From Dehalococcoidia bacterium (GTDB taxonomy: Bacteria; Chloroflexota; Dehalococcoidia; JACPQF01), in NCBI GenBank assembly GCA_030650265.1, contig JAUSEJ010000701.1:1-13003 (forward strand): a DNA stretch of 13,003 bases, written 5' to 3'. A model generated the notes under the pieces. The model had not been told where the DNA came from. It worked only from the letters and a program-made list of their open reading frames with translations, and did no database searches. The translations under genes and the position numbers were made by a program. The stretch's first letter is position 1; the number at the start of each line of letters is the position of its first letter. This document shows positions 6,944 through 13,003 of the stretch, one piece after another.

Positions 6944-8125
6944 TTAGTCCTTCACCTTTAGCGGGTACTCTGCCACCTTTGATCCGGCGATAGAATATGA
7001 GGCAAGGCCCAAAGAAATAGGGGGAACGCCGGGAAGGGAATGCCTGTCGAAGCTCAGATTGAGGCTGATCCACCACTTCTCCCAAGGTCGAATTAGCAGA
7101 GTTCGTTTCGCCGGCATCTCAAAATGGTGGACTATGCCAGTTTCGTCGAGGAAGGCTGCCGTGGCAGGGGTGGGAAGGGTGGTCCAGACGAAGTTATTGA
7201 AGGCGTAATTCAGTATCTCGACGGAATCATCATTTCGGTTGTCCGCCCCCATTACGACTGTGAGAATACGGTGGCCGTTGCGGGCGGCTGTGGCCACCAG
7301 GCAGTTGCCGGCGTCGCCGGTGTAGCCTGTCTTGAAGCCATCGACGCCCGGCGCCGCGTCTTGCATCCGCAAAAGTGTATTGCTGTTGACCAGTCGGATG
7401 GGCCGGCTGGCGTAGATAGTCCTCTCCAAGGTCGCCGACATTTGATTTATCAACGGGTATTGCAGAATAGCTCTGGCAGTGACGGCAAGGTCGTAGGCGC
7501 TGCTGTAGTGGCCCTCTTCGTCCAACCCATGAGGGTTCATATACCGGGTATTCTTCAGGCCAAGCTCGGCCGCTTTGTCGTTCATCATCTTGACGAAGTT
7601 CTCCTCCGACCCGCCAACGTGATCGGCGACTGCCTCGGCCGCCTCGTTGGCCGACGGGAGGAACATGCCCCACAACAGATCCTCAATGGTGACGACATCG
7701 CCGATCCAGAGCCCCATGGAAGCGTATCCCACCAGGTGCTTCCAGTCGATGGTGACCTTGTCCGAAAGACGACCCTGCTCCATCGCCAGCAAACCGGTCA
7801 TCATTTTGGTCGTGCTGGCGGGGGCAACCCTCAGGTTGGCGTTCTTCTCCCAGAGAACCCTGCCTGAGTCAAAATCCATGATTACCGCGGCATTTGCGGT
7901 CAACTTTGGCGGGGGGACAGGAGCGAATTGAGGAAGTTGCTGGACCCGAACGGGCAGCCGGGCCGCATCGGATTCTATGAGAGCGGGTGGGCCGAAGCCT
8001 AGCGAAAATAGCGAGGAAAAGATGCAAAGGATGCTGGCTAATCGCAAAAAGGCGTAGTTGGTATTGTTCTCGGCTGTTGTCAGCGCTCTCGCGCTGACCG
8101 GCCATCTATTCCTTGCGTCTGCCAC
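6944..8125 (-). CDS. Serine-type D-Ala-D-Ala carboxypeptidase (PBP5/DacF family, peptidase S11)
   Basis: The enzyme removes the terminal D-Ala of peptidoglycan pentapeptides outside the cytoplasmic membrane. With the chosen start it has 393 residues. A hydrophobic segment at about residues 24-50, preceded by Arg residues, is a signal peptide or anchor. The penicillin-binding motifs are STTK (104-107), SAN (158-160) and KTG (265-267), all in normal order and spacing, with NPHGLDEEGHYSSAYDLA between the last two. The C-terminal 100 residues resemble the beta-rich domain of DacF-type enzymes, but no C-terminal amphipathic anchor is obvious. I chose the GTG at 8125 because GGAGG stands four bases before it and a consensus promoter lies just upstream; a GTG at 8242 would add 39 residues that lie upstream of the predicted transcript. 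First gene of the envelope operon; rluB starts three bases after its stop. Confidence 0.92.
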   Translation of the reverse strand: MADARNRWPVSARALTTAENNTNYAFLRLASILCIFSSLFSLGFGPPALIESDAARLPVRVQQLPQFAPVPPPKLTANAAVIMDFDSGRVLWEKNANLRVAPASTTKMMTGLLAMEQGRLSDKVTIDWKHLVGYASMGLWIGDVVTIEDLLWGMFLPSANEAAEAVADHVGGSEENFVKMMNDKAAELGLKNTRYMNPHGLDEEGHYSSAYDLAVTARAILQYPLINQMSATLERTIYASRPIRLVNSNTLLRMQDAAPGVDGFKTGYTGDAGNCLVATAARNGHRILTVVMGADNRNDDSVEILNYAFNNFVWTTLPTPATAAFLDETGIVHHFEMPAKRTLLIRPWEKWWISLNLSFDRHSLPGVPPISLGLASYSIAGSKVAEYPLKVKD

Positions 8126-8129
8126 TGGT

Positions 8130-8134
8130 CCTCC
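8130..8134 (-). promoter_or_regulatory. Ribosome binding site for the D,D-carboxypeptidase
   Basis: GGAGG on the minus strand lies four bases before the GTG at 8125. No such site precedes the longer candidate start at 8242. It decides the start together with the promoter at 8174-8203. Confidence 0.6.
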
Positions 8135-8173
8135 ACGCACAGTTCGGAAAGAGACTGCGCCAGGCGCTTTGCC

Positions 8174-8203
8174 ATTATAAGATGTTTGATCAGGCTCTAG
8201 CAA
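8174..8203 (-). promoter_or_regulatory. Sigma-70-type promoter of the carboxypeptidase-rluB-cmk-plsC-ispH-DUF512-glmS operon
   Basis: On the minus strand TTGCTA (8198-8203) and a perfect TATAAT (8174-8179) are separated by 18 bases. Transcription would start near 8167, giving a leader of about 40 bases to the GTG at 8125. It lies in the 118 bases between the ClpP-like gene and the carboxypeptidase, so the operon can be expressed independently of clpP-like read-through. Confidence 0.65.
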
Positions 8204-8243
8204 CGCCTTCTTGCAAAGCTCCCGGCTGGGACGATGTCTCACC

Positions 8244-8885
8244 CTATGTTTTTAGAGAGGTGGGACCTCCGGCTTTCGGCTGTAGCAGATGCCATGAGTC
8301 GATGTTGGCGATTTCGTCTACCAGGCCCAGTTTCAGACACTCATGGGCAGAAAGGAACCTATCGCGCCCGGAGTAGATGAACCGGCGCCACCAGGAGGGA
8401 TTATGCAATCCAGTCCGTCGAGCGAACAGTTCGCTGATGATGTTCTGGTAGAGATCTGATAGCTTGCGGTAGTCCTTGAAGACCTTCTCATCCTCACCCG
8501 AGAGATTCCAGCTCCCACTGTGGATCATCACCGTGGAGAAGTAGCCCATGGTTCGCCAGTCGCCAGCCTGAAGAAGAGTGGCTCCCATTGAGTAGGCGTA
8601 GCCAGTGACGATGGTATTGACCTTAACGGCGTACATCGCCCGAACTTTTTGAATCATCTCAATCATGGCGAAGCCAGCGCCGACGGTGCCGCCACCGGAG
8701 TTTATGTAGATCGATAGGGGCCGGTCGGGAAAGCCGTGCCGTTCCATTGACATTAGTAGCATCGACTTGGAAAACCTCTCGGCTTCGTCCGGGTTGATGT
8801 CCCCCACAAAATAGGCGCCCTGCTTGTCCAGATCGTCTCTGCGAGCATTGTACTGACGGATCAAGTCCTCAATCCGCATCGACAT
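8244..8885 (-). CDS. ClpP-like serine peptidase, divergent
   Basis: The 213-residue protein belongs to the ClpP/crotonase-fold serine peptidases. Visible motifs: YINSGGGTVGAG at 60-71 (oxyanion loop), GYAYSMGATLLQAG at 95-108 with nucleophile Ser99, MIHSG at 120-124 with His122, and GRDRFLSAHE at 173-182 with Asp175 as probable third triad member, then LGLVDEI. All three catalytic residues are therefore present. It differs from housekeeping ClpP: the N-terminus starts near the first core strand without the usual axial-loop and IGF-loop-binding sequence, GYAYSMGA replaces the common GQAASMGA, and the handle region carries an aromatic and basic stretch (NPSWWRRF). No propeptide is obvious. No Clp ATPase is adjacent, so whether it works with ClpX/ClpC or alone is unknown. 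ATG with AGGAGGGAG ten bases or less upstream and a strong own promoter. No signal peptide, so cytoplasmic. Confidence 0.88.
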   Translation of the reverse strand: MSMRIEDLIRQYNARRDDLDKQGAYFVGDINPDEAERFSKSMLLMSMERHGFPDRPLSIYINSGGGTVGAGFAMIEMIQKVRAMYAVKVNTIVTGYAYSMGATLLQAGDWRTMGYFSTVMIHSGSWNLSGEDEKVFKDYRKLSDLYQNIISELFARRTGLHNPSWWRRFIYSGRDRFLSAHECLKLGLVDEIANIDSWHLLQPKAGGPTSLKT

Positions 8886-8925
8886 GGCGACTCTCCCTCC
8901 TGCTGTCTAGGATCCAATCAAAGGA

Positions 8926-8954
8926 ATCATAGCAAAGGGTGTGCGCTAAGTCAA
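8926..8954 (-). promoter_or_regulatory. Sigma-70-type promoter of the ClpP-like gene
   Basis: On the minus strand TTGACT (8949-8954) and TATGAT (8926-8931) are separated by exactly 17 bases, five of six matches each. Transcription would start near 8919, giving a leader of about 34 bases with the AGGAGG site. This is the best promoter in the window. Confidence 0.75.
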
Positions 8955-8993
8955 GGCGGTTTTTTGTCGTGGTTTGTCGCCGCACTGGGCAAC

Positions 8994-9014
8994 TTATCGG
9001 GTCATTGGCGATAA
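8994..9014. other. Stem-loop after the CoA-transferase gene
   Basis: TTATCG (8994-8999) and CGATAA (9009-9014) form a 6-bp stem with a 9-base loop, 23 bases after the CoA-transferase stop codon. No T-run follows on the minus strand, so it is at best a weak terminator or a 3' end protector. Confidence 0.3.
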
Positions 9015-9036
9015 CCGACGAGGGCCAGCAGTAAGG

Positions 9037-10302
9037 CTAGCCATTGACCTCTGTCAGTAGCTGAGCACGGAACCCGGGATGAGCGATCGCTGCCAATGCC
9101 CTGGCCCGCTCTCTGAGGCTCTTGCCCCGCAGGTCGGCCACGCCGAATTCGGTGACGACGAAGTGAACATCGTGTCTCGGCGTAGTGACGGCGCATCCTT
9201 CGGGGAGTTTGGCGACAATGCGGGAAACCTGTCCCCGACTGGCGGTTGATTGTAGGGCTACTACCGATTTGCCTTCCGGTGCGAGGGAGGCGCCGCGAAT
9301 GAAATCGATCTGGCCGCCCACACCGCTAATCTGGATGCCGCCTACGAACTCGGCGTTAACCTGGCCGGTGAGGTCAATTTGCACGGCAGAATTGACGGAG
9401 ACGAGCCCTGTGATTTGCGCCAGTGTGCTGGCGTGGTGCGTGTAGTTGCAGGGGTGCAACTCGACGGCCGGGTTGTTGTGCATGTAGTCGTAGAGCTGTT
9501 GGCTGCCTTCGGCGATGGTGGCGACGATCGGCGTTCGGCCAGCGCCAATCGGGGCGAGGGCACCGGAGCGAACAAGTTCCAGAACGCCATCGGGTAGGAT
9601 CCCCGTGTGCATTCGTAGATCTCGCCTGTTTCGTAAGGAGCGGAGCACGGCATCGGGGATGCCGCCAATCCCCACCTGGATGGTCGATCCATCCGGTATT
9701 AGGCCGGCGACGATAGCCCCGATCGCACTCTCTACTTCGTTCAACTGAGACGGCGACTCGACGAAGGTCAGCGGCAGAGAGGACTCGACGGCAAAATCGA
9801 TCTCTGAGAGGTGAATCCTTGTGTCGCCGCAGGTGCGGGGCATACGGTCGTTGATCTCGGCTACGACGAACTTTGCCACCGCGGTCGCCGCCTTGATGTA
9901 ATCGACTGATATGCCGAATGTGCAGAAGCCGTGCTCGTCGGGAGGTGAGACTTGAATTAGGGCTACGTCAGGACATATGTAGCCGTTAGCGAACAGGCGG
10001 GGGATTTCGGACAGGTTGCAGGGAATGTAGTCGATCCGTCCTTCCCTTTGGGCAGAGTAGAGACCGCCACCGCCCACAAAGGTCGATACCTGGAAATGGG
10101 AAACCATTTCCGGCGCGGCGTATTCGCAACTGCCAGCCGGAATCATGGTCAGCAGGCGTACGCCCTCGAGCCGATCCCGCTGTCGGATGAGCGCTGCCAC
10201 AAGGGTCTGCGGCTCGGCGCAGCCTGTGCCGAGGATGACCAGGTCGCCTGATTTTACTATACGGATAGCTTCTTCGGCCGTCGTTATCTTTGCAGTAGTC
10301 AT
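9037..10302 (-). CDS. Acetyl-CoA hydrolase / 4-hydroxybutyrate CoA-transferase family protein
   Basis: The 421-residue protein matches the acetyl-CoA hydrolase/transferase family, two-domain enzymes that move CoA between carboxylic acids through a glutamyl-CoA intermediate. Family motifs include GCAEPQTLV near the N-terminus, VSPPDEHGFCTFGISVDY, IQVGIGGIPDAVLRSL, DLTGQVNAEFVGG, SGVGGQIDFIRGA, VVALQSTAS, SRIVAKLPEGCAVTTPR, HFVVTEFGVADLRGKSLRER and IAHPGFR. Two positions are odd: MHTGILPDG has Gly234 where 4-hydroxybutyrate CoA-transferases have HTEM or HSEM with the catalytic Glu, and SAVQIDL has Gln308 where most have Glu. It may therefore have changed or lost activity, or belong to a subfamily with another mechanism. 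Substrate unknown. Start is ATG with GGAG about 12 bases upstream; a TTG three codons earlier is possible. It stands alone with its own promoter and is not obviously tied to neighbouring genes. Confidence 0.9.
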   Translation of the reverse strand: MTTAKITTAEEAIRIVKSGDLVILGTGCAEPQTLVAALIRQRDRLEGVRLLTMIPAGSCEYAAPEMVSHFQVSTFVGGGGLYSAQREGRIDYIPCNLSEIPRLFANGYICPDVALIQVSPPDEHGFCTFGISVDYIKAATAVAKFVVAEINDRMPRTCGDTRIHLSEIDFAVESSLPLTFVESPSQLNEVESAIGAIVAGLIPDGSTIQVGIGGIPDAVLRSLRNRRDLRMHTGILPDGVLELVRSGALAPIGAGRTPIVATIAEGSQQLYDYMHNNPAVELHPCNYTHHASTLAQITGLVSVNSAVQIDLTGQVNAEFVGGIQISGVGGQIDFIRGASLAPEGKSVVALQSTASRGQVSRIVAKLPEGCAVTTPRHDVHFVVTEFGVADLRGKSLRERARALAAIAHPGFRAQLLTEVNG

Positions 10303-10389
10303 TTTGGGCAAACACTCCGATGCTGGTTATTTCTTAGCCCGTGGCGCGATTTTGGACATGAATTCAGTAGTTATGGTGCGCCGTAGTCA

Positions 10390-10418
10390 ATACTAGCAGA
10401 AGGATAGGAAGGGGTCAA
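10390..10418 (-). promoter_or_regulatory. Probable sigma-70-type promoter of the CoA-transferase gene
   Basis: On the minus strand TTGACC (10413-10418) and TAGTAT (10390-10395) are separated by 17 bases, with five and four of six consensus matches. The start point would be near 10383, leaving a leader of about 80 bases. Confidence 0.5.
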
Positions 10419-10453
10419 CATGCAGTCTGCTATTCTGTAGAGGGCAGTGGCGC

Positions 10454-10491
10454 GGCACGCACCTTACAGAGGCGGAAAGGGAGTGCTTGCC
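10454..10491 (-). other. Imperfect hairpin downstream of pgeF
   Basis: On the minus strand GGCAAGCAC (10483-10491) pairs with GTGCGTGCC (10454-10462), eight of nine positions, around a 20-base loop. It starts 15 bases after the pgeF stop codon and ends before the CoA-transferase promoter, the place expected for a terminator, but no T-run follows. Confidence 0.35.
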
Positions 10492-10506
10492 AGTAATCAA
10501 AGGAAA

Positions 10507-11313
10507 TCAGAGGATACCGGCGAGCACGGCGAAACGTCCGGTATTGCCACCTTCGGCGCGATGAGAGTAGAAGAGGTCTGTGTGGCAGGCTGTACAAAGC
10601 CCGGATGAGAAAATATTCCCGCTGGCGAGGCCGCTGTCCATGGCCTGGCTGCGGGCCATTTGCCAGAGGTCCAGGTAGGTCTTGCCGCCGTCTTCTCTGA
10701 CCAGGCTTTGCCAGTTCGCCCGGGTGGCCCTGAGTGGCGCCAGTACCGCCTCGCTGACCTCGTAACAGCAAGGCCCGATTGATGGGCTAATTATTAGATT
10801 CAAGTTCTGCGGCCGGCAGCCAAAGGCCTCGTGCATTGTTTGAATCGTCTTCTGGCCAAGACTGTCCAGCATACCCTTCCAGCCGCAGTGAGCGATACCG
10901 AGGGCCGGTATAGTGGGATCGAAGAAGGTGAGAATGGCGCAGTCGGCCACGACGAGTGTCAGAAGGGTCCGCCGGGAGGTTGTTATCATGGCATCGGTTT
11001 GAGGCAGCGCTCCTTCCCAATTCGCGGCGGCCCGGCCCCGATCGTTCCGGTCTATCACGGCAACCCTGCTGCCATGAATCTGCTGGGCGGCAACGAGACT
11101 TTCAAGAGGAAACGCCAGGGCCTGGGCGATGGCGGTGCGATTCCCGGTGACGTGGCGGCTGTCATCGCCCACGTGATAGCCGGCGTTGAGCGAGGAGAAT
11201 GGACCTTCGCTGGCTCCACCCAGGCGGGTGAAGACGGCATAGGTAAACTGATCGTCGCCGAAATGGTCGGGTTGGCGAAAGTATACGAGGCCGTTGTCTT
11301 CGACGCGGATCAT
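10507..11313 (-). CDS. pgeF: PgeF/YfiH family purine nucleoside phosphorylase (multicopper polyphenol oxidase 'laccase' domain)
   Basis: This is a 268-residue member of the Cu-oxidase_4 (DUF152, YfiH) family. Members have been described as purine nucleoside phosphorylases/adenosine deaminases and as peptidoglycan editing factors (PgeF) that correct misincorporated L-Ser in muropeptide precursors; older annotations say laccase. The metal-site residues are His80 (QQIHGSRV), Cys125 (VADCA) and His142 (AHCGWKG). Other hallmarks are FTRLGGASEGPFSSLN at 28-43, SPSIGPCCYEV at 176-186 and a C-terminal CTACHTDLFYSHR followed by TGR. The usual ADCLP is ADCAI here, and the usual AHAGWRG is AHCGWKG, which puts a second Cys next to the metal His. 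The ATG has AAGGAG eight bases upstream. It is transcribed away from the penicillin-binding protein gene. Cytoplasmic; no signal peptide. Confidence 0.93.
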   Translation of the reverse strand: MIRVEDNGLVYFRQPDHFGDDQFTYAVFTRLGGASEGPFSSLNAGYHVGDDSRHVTGNRTAIAQALAFPLESLVAAQQIHGSRVAVIDRNDRGRAAANWEGALPQTDAMITTSRRTLLTLVVADCAILTFFDPTIPALGIAHCGWKGMLDSLGQKTIQTMHEAFGCRPQNLNLIISPSIGPCCYEVSEAVLAPLRATRANWQSLVREDGGKTYLDLWQMARSQAMDSGLASGNIFSSGLCTACHTDLFYSHRAEGGNTGRFAVLAGIL

Positions 11314-11370
11314 TGGGTTGACTCCTTAGATGCCAAGAACTGTTGCGAACTGCCGCAGTTTTCGGGGCGA

Positions 11371-11497
11371 TCACTACGGAGACACGGGGGCACGGAGTTT
11401 TCTATGGTTTGTGGACCGAACAGTCTGACTCAAGGATGAACTCGTTTCCGTCATAAGGCCAGAAAACAGACTGGCTTCCTTCGTGTCTCCGTGGTGA
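11371..11497. repeat. Interrupted inverted repeat with nested arms
   Basis: The left arm TCACTACGGAGACACGGGGG (11371-11390) and the right arm, whose reverse complement is TCACCACGGAGACACGAAGG (11478-11497), agree at 17 of 20 positions and are 87 bases apart. Inside them a second perfect 7-bp pair, CAGTCTG (11421-11427) and CAGACTG (11467-11473), continues the fold. The arm core ACGGAGACACG also recurs in shortened form right after the left arm (GCACGGAG at 11390-11397). The whole could form a long foldback or be the remnant of a small palindromic repeat element. From memory, similar CACCACGGAGACACGGAGG-like sequences occur in intergenic regions of unrelated bacteria. Confidence 0.55.
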
Positions 11498-11558
11498 ATT
11501 CCGGTATCCGTGATTACGGTCAATTATAGACCCGTCGGTGCCTGTATACAAGACTACC

Positions 11559-11588
11559 TTGCCTTGCTTTCGTTGGTCGTGCTATGAT
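11559..11588 (+). promoter_or_regulatory. Probable promoter of the penicillin-binding protein gene
   Basis: TTGCCT (11559-11564) and TATGAT (11583-11588) are separated by 18 bases; the -10 box matches consensus at five of six positions and is the same hexamer as in the ClpP-like promoter. A start near 11595 would leave a leader of about 30 bases. Confidence 0.5.
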
Positions 11589-11625
11589 CGCCGTGCCTGG
11601 AATATAACTCCGGAGTGAAACGTTT

Positions 11626-13003
11626 GTGGTAGACAGCATAAAGCGGCTTGCGGTTCTGGTAATGGTCACCTTCATCGGGCTGAGCCTCGGACTTGTCTAT
11701 TGGCAGATCATTATGGCCGATGAACTGGTGCGGAGACCGGATAATCCGCGTCTGATCGACGAGAAAATGAGGGTCAGGCGGGGGATCATATTTGACCGTG
11801 ATGGCGGGGTGTTGGCGCGGACAGAAGTGAACGCCGACGGATATGCTAAGCGGGTTTACACCAACCCCTCGATGGTTCACGTGACCGGCGTGGACAGCAT
11901 CCGCTTCGGCGCCACCGGAATCGAAGGAGCGTTAGACGACTATCTTGACGGTAGGAAGGGCATCGAGCCCCAGGCAGAACTGGACAAGTTGATCCATCGT
12001 CAGCCTGTCGTCGGCAACGATGTTGTTCTGACCGTCGACCCGGACATTCAGAAAGCGGCGGAGAAGGCCATTGGGGAGTATAGGGGCGCCGCTGTAGTGC
12101 TTAACCCGAGGACGGGGGAAATACTGGCCCTCTACTCCAACCCCTATTTTGATCCCAACTCGCTGATCCTCGACCCTGGCGCCGACTGGAGCAAGGAAAA
12201 CGACCGGATTGAGGCGGCGTGGAAGCTTCTAAATCAGGATGATGGGAAGCCGCTGCTGAATCGGGCGGCGATGGGTTTATATGCGCCGGGCTCGACCTTC
12301 AAGACCGTGACCCTGTCGGCCGCGCTGGAGACGGGGGTGACGAAGCCTTCGGAGGTCTTTACCTATAAGCTGAATTCGCCCAATGCCCAGCATGGCGCCC
12401 CCTGGCACGCCAACAGCTACGTTAGTTCCGACAGCCACCCGACGCACGAAAGCTTTGACCTTTTTCACGCCTTCGCCTATAGCTGCAACGTCACGCTCTC
12501 GGAACTCGGTTTGCGGGTCGGCCCCAAGGCCTATGAGGACTTCGCCCGTCGCTTCGGGTTGGAAAGCCGGATTCCCTTGGAAGTCCCCACCGAGGTGAGC
12601 CACCTCTTTACCCGTCCCGACTTCTTCACCGGCGACGAGCGATTCTACGCGCTGGCCTCGACGTCGATGGGCCAGGGCGAGCTATCCGTGACGCCGCTGC
12701 AGATGGCTCTGGTGGCCGCGGCGATCGCTAACGGGGGCGTGATCGAGAAGCCCCATCTTCTGGCCGAAGTGCGTCGCCCCGACGGCGCCGTACTGCAGCA
12801 TATCAATCCGGAGGCCTGGCGAACCGCCATAAATCGCAGTACGGCCGACCTGATGCGCGATGCCATGGTAGTTGGGGTGAACGACGGGTGGGCCAATGGC
12901 GCCTCCCTGCCGGGGGTGCAGGTTGCCGGGAAAACGGGCACGGCAGAGATCACCGGCGAAGGCCAGCCGCATAGCTGGTTCATCGGCTTTGCCCCGGCCA
13001 ACA
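11626..13003 (+). CDS. Class B penicillin-binding protein (PbpA/FtsI-like transpeptidase), partial at 3' end
   Basis: The first 459 residues of a peptidoglycan D,D-transpeptidase are visible; the gene runs off the window. A single membrane segment lies at about residues 8-28 (LAVLVMVTFIGLSLGLVYW), followed by a short non-catalytic region with RRGIIFDRDGGVLART at 51-66 and TNPSMVHVTG near 79-88. The transpeptidase domain begins near residue 130 (VVLTVDPDIQKAAEKA) with motifs STFK at 223-226, SCN at 286-288 and KTGTAE at 436-441. The short N-terminal region and the TNP...VTG stretch resemble actinobacterial PbpA, usually partnered with a RodA/FtsW glycosyltransferase, better than the large E. 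coli PBP2 or FtsI. The start is GTG with CGGAG ten bases upstream and a promoter before it. The catalytic domain lacks only its last strands. No FtsW/RodA gene is visible to its left. Confidence 0.93.
   Translation, partial: MVDSIKRLAVLVMVTFIGLSLGLVYWQIIMADELVRRPDNPRLIDEKMRVRRGIIFDRDGGVLARTEVNADGYAKRVYTNPSMVHVTGVDSIRFGATGIEGALDDYLDGRKGIEPQAELDKLIHRQPVVGNDVVLTVDPDIQKAAEKAIGEYRGAAVVLNPRTGEILALYSNPYFDPNSLILDPGADWSKENDRIEAAWKLLNQDDGKPLLNRAAMGLYAPGSTFKTVTLSAALETGVTKPSEVFTYKLNSPNAQHGAPWHANSYVSSDSHPTHESFDLFHAFAYSCNVTLSELGLRVGPKAYEDFARRFGLESRIPLEVPTEVSHLFTRPDFFTGDERFYALASTSMGQGELSVTPLQMALVAAAIANGGVIEKPHLLAEVRRPDGAVLQHINPEAWRTAINRSTADLMRDAMVVGVNDGWANGASLPGVQVAGKTGTAEITGEGQPHSWFIGFAPAN

Larger units (their letters stand above)
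11314..11625. other. Divergent intergenic region between pgeF and the PBP gene
   Basis: This 312-base region separates divergent genes. It holds the pgeF ribosome binding site near its left end, an interrupted inverted repeat at 11371-11497, a probable promoter for the PBP gene at 11559-11588 and the CGGAG ribosome binding site at 11611-11615. I could not find a convincing promoter for pgeF. No small gene is visible. Confidence 0.6.

Noticed and set aside
7124..7867. 247-residue + strand open frame opposite the carboxypeptidase
   Set aside because: Shadow of a peptidase S11 gene with intact motifs; its composition follows the opposite strand's codon pattern.
8957..8966. T-run after a GC-rich stretch as a + strand terminator
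   Set aside because: No stable stem precedes it and no + strand gene ends here; it lies just upstream of the ClpP-like promoter.
1..13003. tRNA, rRNA, CRISPR array, insertion sequence or toxin-antitoxin genes
   Set aside because: No regularly spaced direct repeats, transposase motifs, tRNA TΨC-like sequences or small paired genes were seen in any intergenic region.

Overview
The window looks like a piece of a moderately GC-rich bacterial chromosome carrying almost entirely housekeeping and cell-envelope genes. Gene content fits a Gram-positive-like or Chloroflexota-type bacterium: a PbpA-like class B penicillin-binding protein, the MEP enzyme IspH, the rluB-cmk-plsC-ispH order, and frequent GTG/TTG starts. 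That assignment is inference; no rRNA or other phylogenetic marker is present. No mobile element, CRISPR array, tRNA or rRNA was seen.

Layout. The left edge (1-338, + strand) holds the C-terminal part of a CheW-type chemotaxis coupling protein whose reading frame is broken by an apparent one-base loss in a G run. A gene-free stretch follows (339-784) with a nested hairpin and nothing recognisable as a gene. From 8125 down to 785, all on the minus strand, runs a tightly packed seven-gene block in transcription order: D,D-carboxypeptidase, rluB, cmk, plsC, ispH, a DUF512-type radical SAM protein and glmS. Most junctions are 4-base overlaps or gaps of 1 to 3 bases; the clear exceptions are 42 bases before glmS and, with the start chosen here, 31 bases before ispH. 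A consensus -10 box lies in front of the carboxypeptidase. Immediately upstream is a divergent ClpP-like serine peptidase gene with its own very good sigma-70-type promoter. Next come, still on the minus strand, an acetyl-CoA hydrolase/4-hydroxybutyrate CoA-transferase family gene and a pgeF (YfiH, 'laccase-domain') gene. A 312-base divergent intergenic region holds an inverted repeat and a promoter, and then a class B penicillin-binding protein runs rightward off the window.

How the genes fit together. IspH makes isoprenoid precursors (needed for the undecaprenyl carrier), GlmS starts UDP-GlcNAc synthesis, PlsC makes phosphatidic acid, Cmk supplies CDP/CTP (CTP is needed for CDP-diacylglycerol), the carboxypeptidase trims peptidoglycan, and the PBP and PgeF have known or proposed links to peptidoglycan or muropeptide quality. 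RluB modifies 23S rRNA. The block therefore reads as a growth and envelope precursor operon.

Points most worth a second look: the CoA-transferase appears to carry Gly where 4-hydroxybutyrate CoA-transferases have the catalytic Glu; the DUF512 protein lacks the usual N-terminal PDZ-like region and starts 9 residues before its FeS cysteines; the ClpP homologue is divergent and has no Clp ATPase beside it; and cheW is frameshifted. I did not find convincing evidence for a wholly new system here.
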